From the NCBI GenBank assembly GCA_902796505.1, contig CADBPA010000238.1:1-7995 (forward strand): DNA of 7,995 bases, written 5' to 3'. Positions 6,084-7,995 of the stretch are shown here, piece after piece. A program made the translations under genes and the position numbers. This stretch comes from an uncultured Ruminococcus sp. GTDB taxonomy: Bacteria; Bacillota; Clostridia; Oscillospirales; CAG-272. The notes beneath the pieces were generated by a model. The model had not been told where the DNA came from. It made no database searches and saw only the letters and a program-made list of their open reading frames with translations. Positions within the stretch are counted from its first letter, which is position 1, and every line of letters starts with the position of its first letter.

Positions 6084-6160
6084 GGCTTGGTAGCTCAGCT
6101 GGTTAGAGCGCTAGCCTGTCACGCTAGAGGTCGTGGGTTCGAACCCCATCCGAGTCGCCA
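6084..6160 (+). tRNA. tRNA-Asp (anticodon GUC)
   Basis: A 77-base cloverleaf: acceptor stem 6084-6090 with 6150-6156 (two G-U pairs), D-arm, anticodon stem CTAGC/GCTAG around loop CTGTCAC with anticodon GTC at 6118-6120, and the T-arm with GTTCGA. The discriminator base is G and the CCA end is encoded (6158-6160). It is followed 18 bases later by tRNA-Gly. Confidence 0.97.
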
Positions 6161-6178
6161 GCGTCCAAAATGGAATAT

Positions 6179-6254
6179 GCGGATTTAGCTCATTTGGTAG
6201 AGCGCCACCTTGCCAAGGTGGAGGTGGCGGGTTCGAGCCCCGTAATCCGCTCCA
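6179..6254 (+). tRNA. tRNA-Gly (anticodon GCC)
   Basis: A 76-base cloverleaf: acceptor GCGGATT with AATCCGC, anticodon stem CCACC/GGTGG around loop TTGCCAA with anticodon GCC at 6212-6214, T-arm with GTTCGA, discriminator T and encoded CCA (6252-6254). Seventeen bases of its T-arm and acceptor stem (6233-6249) are repeated exactly at 6385-6401. Confidence 0.97.
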
Positions 6255-6255
6255 A

Positions 6256-6287
6256 AGAAAAGACCGCCTTTGGGCGGTTTTTTCTTT
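6256..6287 (+). terminator. Rho-independent terminator of the tRNA unit
   Basis: A stem with GC core GACCGCC/GGCGGTT, extended by A/T pairs to about 15 bp, with a TTTG loop and a run of six T (6278-6283). It begins immediately after the CCA end of tRNA-Gly. Confidence 0.9.
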
Positions 6288-6300
6288 GGACGGTAAGAGA

Positions 6301-6401
6301 GGGGCTCGAAGGGGAGCGGTACTGAATGACTGCCCGGTGGGCAGTCAGAGCCGCGGAAGACCGAGCGCGTAGTTCGCGCGAGAATCGAGCCCCGTAATCC
6401 G
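6301..6401 (+). repeat. Structured element ending in a copy of the tRNA-Gly 3' part
   Basis: No gene is visible here. A 9-bp outer stem pairs 6301-6309 (GGGGCTCGA) with 6385-6393. Inside are a 9-bp hairpin with a 3-base loop (6327-6335 with 6339-6347), backed by a 4-bp helix (6316-6319 with 6351-6354), and a 5-bp hairpin (6365-6369 with 6375-6379). Together these form a plausible three-way junction. Bases 6385-6401 are identical to 6233-6249 in tRNA-Gly (17 of 17). It could be a small tRNA-targeted repeat element, the scar of an integration at the tRNA end, or a structured RNA. It lies after the tRNA terminator, so transcription is uncertain. Confidence 0.6.
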
Positions 6402-6540
6402 TTTTCAAATTTCTTTCGTAAGGACGATCTTTTGTTTTGGGAAGCAAAACCGATCGAAAATGCCGTCGAATATCGCGCAAGCGATCCCCTTCGCGCGGCG
6501 CGGCATATCCTATATAGAAGGATGCAAAAAGGAGGGCAAC

Positions 6541-7095
6541 ATGGTACGCGAATACAGAAGAGACCTTGCGGTGATGTACGCGCGGCGGTACGCGATGGGG
6601 CAGAATCCGCTGTTCGGGGACTTCGGCGGCATCGGAGGAAACTGCACGAATTTCATTTCGCAATGCCTCTACGCCGGCAGCTGCCGGATGAATTATCTGC
6701 CGACCTTCGGCTGGTACTACCGCTCGCTCGACGACCGCGCGCCGGCGTGGACCGGGGTAGAATACTTTTACCGTTTTCTCGTCAGGGAGGACGGCGACGG
6801 ACCGTTCGGGAGGATGGTCGATCCCGCGGAGGCGGAGATCGGAGACGTCATCCAGATCGGGCGCAGAAGGCAGGACGGCGCGCCGGGGATCGACTACTAT
6901 CACGCGATGCTGATCGTCGGTTTTTCGGGAGGCGAGCCGCTGGTCGCGGCGCAGAGTATCGCCTCGCTGGACCGGCCTCTCTCCACCTACGAATACGACG
7001 CGTCGCGTTTTCTGCACGTGGACGGCGTGCGTTCCGATCCCGGCGAGCCTGCCGCCTGCTTTGCCGCGCTGTACGACGCAAGATCGCTGCAATAA
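6541..7095 (+). CDS. Amidase_6 family protein, putative Cys-dependent amidase
   Basis: The start at 6541 follows GGAGG with a 5-base gap and gives 184 residues; an upstream in-frame ATG at 6460 has no such site. The protein begins directly with the domain: YARRYAMGQNP, GGNCTNFISQCL with the probable catalytic Cys35, GWYYRSLDDRAPAWTGV, and a His in YYHAML (His121), a Cys/His layout like NlpC/P60-type folds. This is the pattern of the putative amidase domain found in spore formers and other Clostridia. No signal peptide or membrane segment is present, so it seems to be cytoplasmic or released on lysis, which is unlike most wall hydrolases. No partner gene adjoins it. No strong promoter was found in 6402-6540. 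The domain is recognised with good confidence, the substrate is not known. Confidence 0.85.
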   Translation: MVREYRRDLAVMYARRYAMGQNPLFGDFGGIGGNCTNFISQCLYAGSCRMNYLPTFGWYYRSLDDRAPAWTGVEYFYRFLVREDGDGPFGRMVDPAEAEIGDVIQIGRRRQDGAPGIDYYHAMLIVGFSGGEPLVAAQSIASLDRPLSTYEYDASRFLHVDGVRSDPGEPAACFAALYDARSLQ

Positions 7096-7101
7096 GGCAA
7101 G

Positions 7102-7212
7102 ACCAAATGGTAAAAAACAAATACCATGACGGTAAAGATACCTGTTTTTCGGAAATATTTCGGTTTTCCTTTGTATTTTTATCCGCGCGGCGCGAAAGAT
7201 TAACCATTCGGT
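7102..7212. promoter_or_regulatory. Three ACC-N4/5-GGT palindromes upstream of the transporter promoter
   Basis: Three short dyads share one pattern: ACCAAATGGT (7102-7111), ACCATGACGGT (7123-7133) and ACCATTCGGT (7203-7212), each followed by TAAA. The last ends 9 bases before the -35 of the transporter promoter. They could be binding sites for a repressor or activator; chance cannot be excluded with such short arms. A perfect 10-bp palindrome (GAAATATTTC, 7152-7161) lies among them. Confidence 0.3.
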
Positions 7213-7221
7213 AAAAACATC

Positions 7222-7250
7222 TTGACAAGCAGTGAAAATTATGCTAAAAT
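7222..7250 (+). promoter_or_regulatory. Promoter of the EamA transporter gene
   Basis: TTGACA (7222-7227), 17 bases, TAAAAT (7245-7250), with TGC before the -10. Transcription would begin near 7257, giving a leader of about 107 bases before the start codon at 7364. Confidence 0.82.
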
Positions 7251-7263
7251 AGTAATGATGAAT

Positions 7264-7275
7264 ATATGCGCATAT
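7264..7275. promoter_or_regulatory. Perfect 12-bp palindrome just after the transporter transcription start
   Basis: ATATGCGCATAT is self-complementary over all 12 bases and lies about 7-18 bases after the predicted transcription start. The position suits a repressor operator. No regulator gene in the window points to a specific protein. Confidence 0.3.
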
Positions 7276-7363
7276 TTCGATGCGCCCCGGCAAGCCCCTC
7301 CGTATATCCGCGCGCAAAGCGGAAAGAATAAGAGAATCCGAAAGAAAAGGACGGAGGCGGAAT

Positions 7364-7995
7364 ATGGACCGGGCGAAAGGACTACCCGAAGCATACGACA
7401 TGAAGATCCAGTCAAAACACATCTCTCCCCTGCTGCTTTTGTTCGCGGCCGTCGTCTGGGGATTCGCCTTCGCGGCGCAAAAAGGCGCGGGGGAACTTTA
7501 CCCGCTGCACATCAGCGCGATCCGCTACGCCGTCGGCGCGCTCTTTCTCTTCCCGCTGATCCCTCTGTTTGATAAGATCACGGCAAACGGACGGCTTTTT
7601 CTCTCGAAAAAAGGAAAGACCTTCACCAAAGCCGAGTGGATCGGCGGCGCCGTCTGCGGATGCGCGCTGTTCACCGCCTCCAATCTGCAGCAGCTCGGCA
7701 TCTCCGGCGCGACCGCCGGCGCGACCTCTTTTATCACCGCGCTCTACGTGATCTTTGTCCCGATCTTTTCGCTTTTTATCGGAAAAAAATACGCAAAGCA
7801 CGTTTGGATCGGCATCCTGCTGGCGATGGGCGGATTCTATCTGCTCTGCGTTCAGTCGGATTTCTCGGTCGATCGATACAGCCTGATCGTTCTCGCGTCC
7901 TCCATGCTCTTTGCGATCCACATCATCTTCATCGGGCATTTTTCCAAGACCTGCGAGGGCGTTCGGCTCTCCTGCCTGCAATTCTTCTTCGTCGC
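7364..7995 (+). CDS. EamA/DMT-family transporter, 3' end outside window
   Basis: The 210 complete residues visible are rich in hydrophobic segments and match the first half and more of a drug/metabolite transporter with ten helices. Typical marks are VVWGFAFAAQK in the first helix, ISAIRYAVGALFLFP in the second, TASNLQQLGISGATAGATSF in the third and fourth, then ALYVIFVPIFSLFIG and a further pair before the window ends. Such proteins exchange or export small metabolites at the inner membrane; the substrate cannot be read from sequence. The start at 7364 is preferred because GGAGG lies 6 bases upstream, while the inner ATG at 7400 has none close. That adds 12 residues with no family match. The gene has its own promoter and candidate operators. 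Confidence 0.9.
   Translation, partial: MDRAKGLPEAYDMKIQSKHISPLLLLFAAVVWGFAFAAQKGAGELYPLHISAIRYAVGALFLFPLIPLFDKITANGRLFLSKKGKTFTKAEWIGGAVCGCALFTASNLQQLGISGATAGATSFITALYVIFVPIFSLFIGKKYAKHVWIGILLAMGGFYLLCVQSDFSVDRYSLIVLASSMLFAIHIIFIGHFSKTCEGVRLSCLQFFFV

Noticed and set aside
7256..7363. Possible leader peptide in the transporter 5' region starting at the ATG at 7256
   Set aside because: That ATG falls at the predicted transcription start, has no ribosome binding site, and its frame runs on into the transporter gene out of phase without a leader-like stop.
6190..7422. A 410-codon minus-strand open frame over tRNA-Gly, the Amidase_6 gene and the transporter promoter
   Set aside because: It covers a tRNA, a terminator and a recognised gene in the opposite sense, so it is not credible as a gene.

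Overview
The window looks like a chromosome segment of an uncultured gut-type Clostridia (Firmicutes) member. The grounds are GC-rich coding sequence, GGAGG ribosome binding sites, extended -10 promoters (TGC before TATAAT, 17-base spacers), Gram-positive style prepilins, a reverse rubrerythrin, a Zn-type macrodomain protein and an Amidase_6 protein. The genus cannot be fixed from the sequence alone. Everything from 1 to 5890 that codes is on the minus strand; the tRNAs and the genes from 6084 to the end are on the plus strand.

Left part (1-2993, minus strand): a three-gene unit encoding a small three-helix membrane protein (2565-2993), a 660-residue prepilin-like protein (529-2511) and a second prepilin-like protein that runs off the window (1-437). 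Both prepilins carry the class III signal (Gly, then Tyr or Phe, Glu at +5) and a related domain of about 100 residues after the helix.

The most interesting region is 3033-3318. Two 24-bp inverted repeats (23/24 matching) flank about 240 bp holding one near-consensus promoter and one minus-strand terminator. Each repeat has the form of a tyrosine-recombinase site: two 9-bp inverted arms around an asymmetric 6-bp core, in opposite orientation, which predicts inversion. A complete tyrosine recombinase (3344-4225) lies next to it. As written, the promoter points away from the pilin unit and the terminator faces transcripts arriving from the recombinase side: an OFF state. Flipping would put the promoter about 100 bases upstream of the first gene. 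I read this as a phase-variable promoter switch for a surface pilin-like operon, similar in logic to fimS/FimB-FimE of E. coli but with unrelated parts.

Middle (4511-5890, minus strand): a Zn-macrodomain ADP-ribosylglycohydrolase and a rubrerythrin with its own promoter and a strong terminator. Right (6005-7995, plus strand): a promoter, tRNA-Asp(GUC), tRNA-Gly(GCC) and a terminator. Then comes a structured, apparently non-coding element whose end copies 17 bases of the tRNA-Gly 3' part, a putative Amidase_6 protein, and the 5' part of an EamA/DMT transporter gene with a clear promoter and several palindromic candidate operators.
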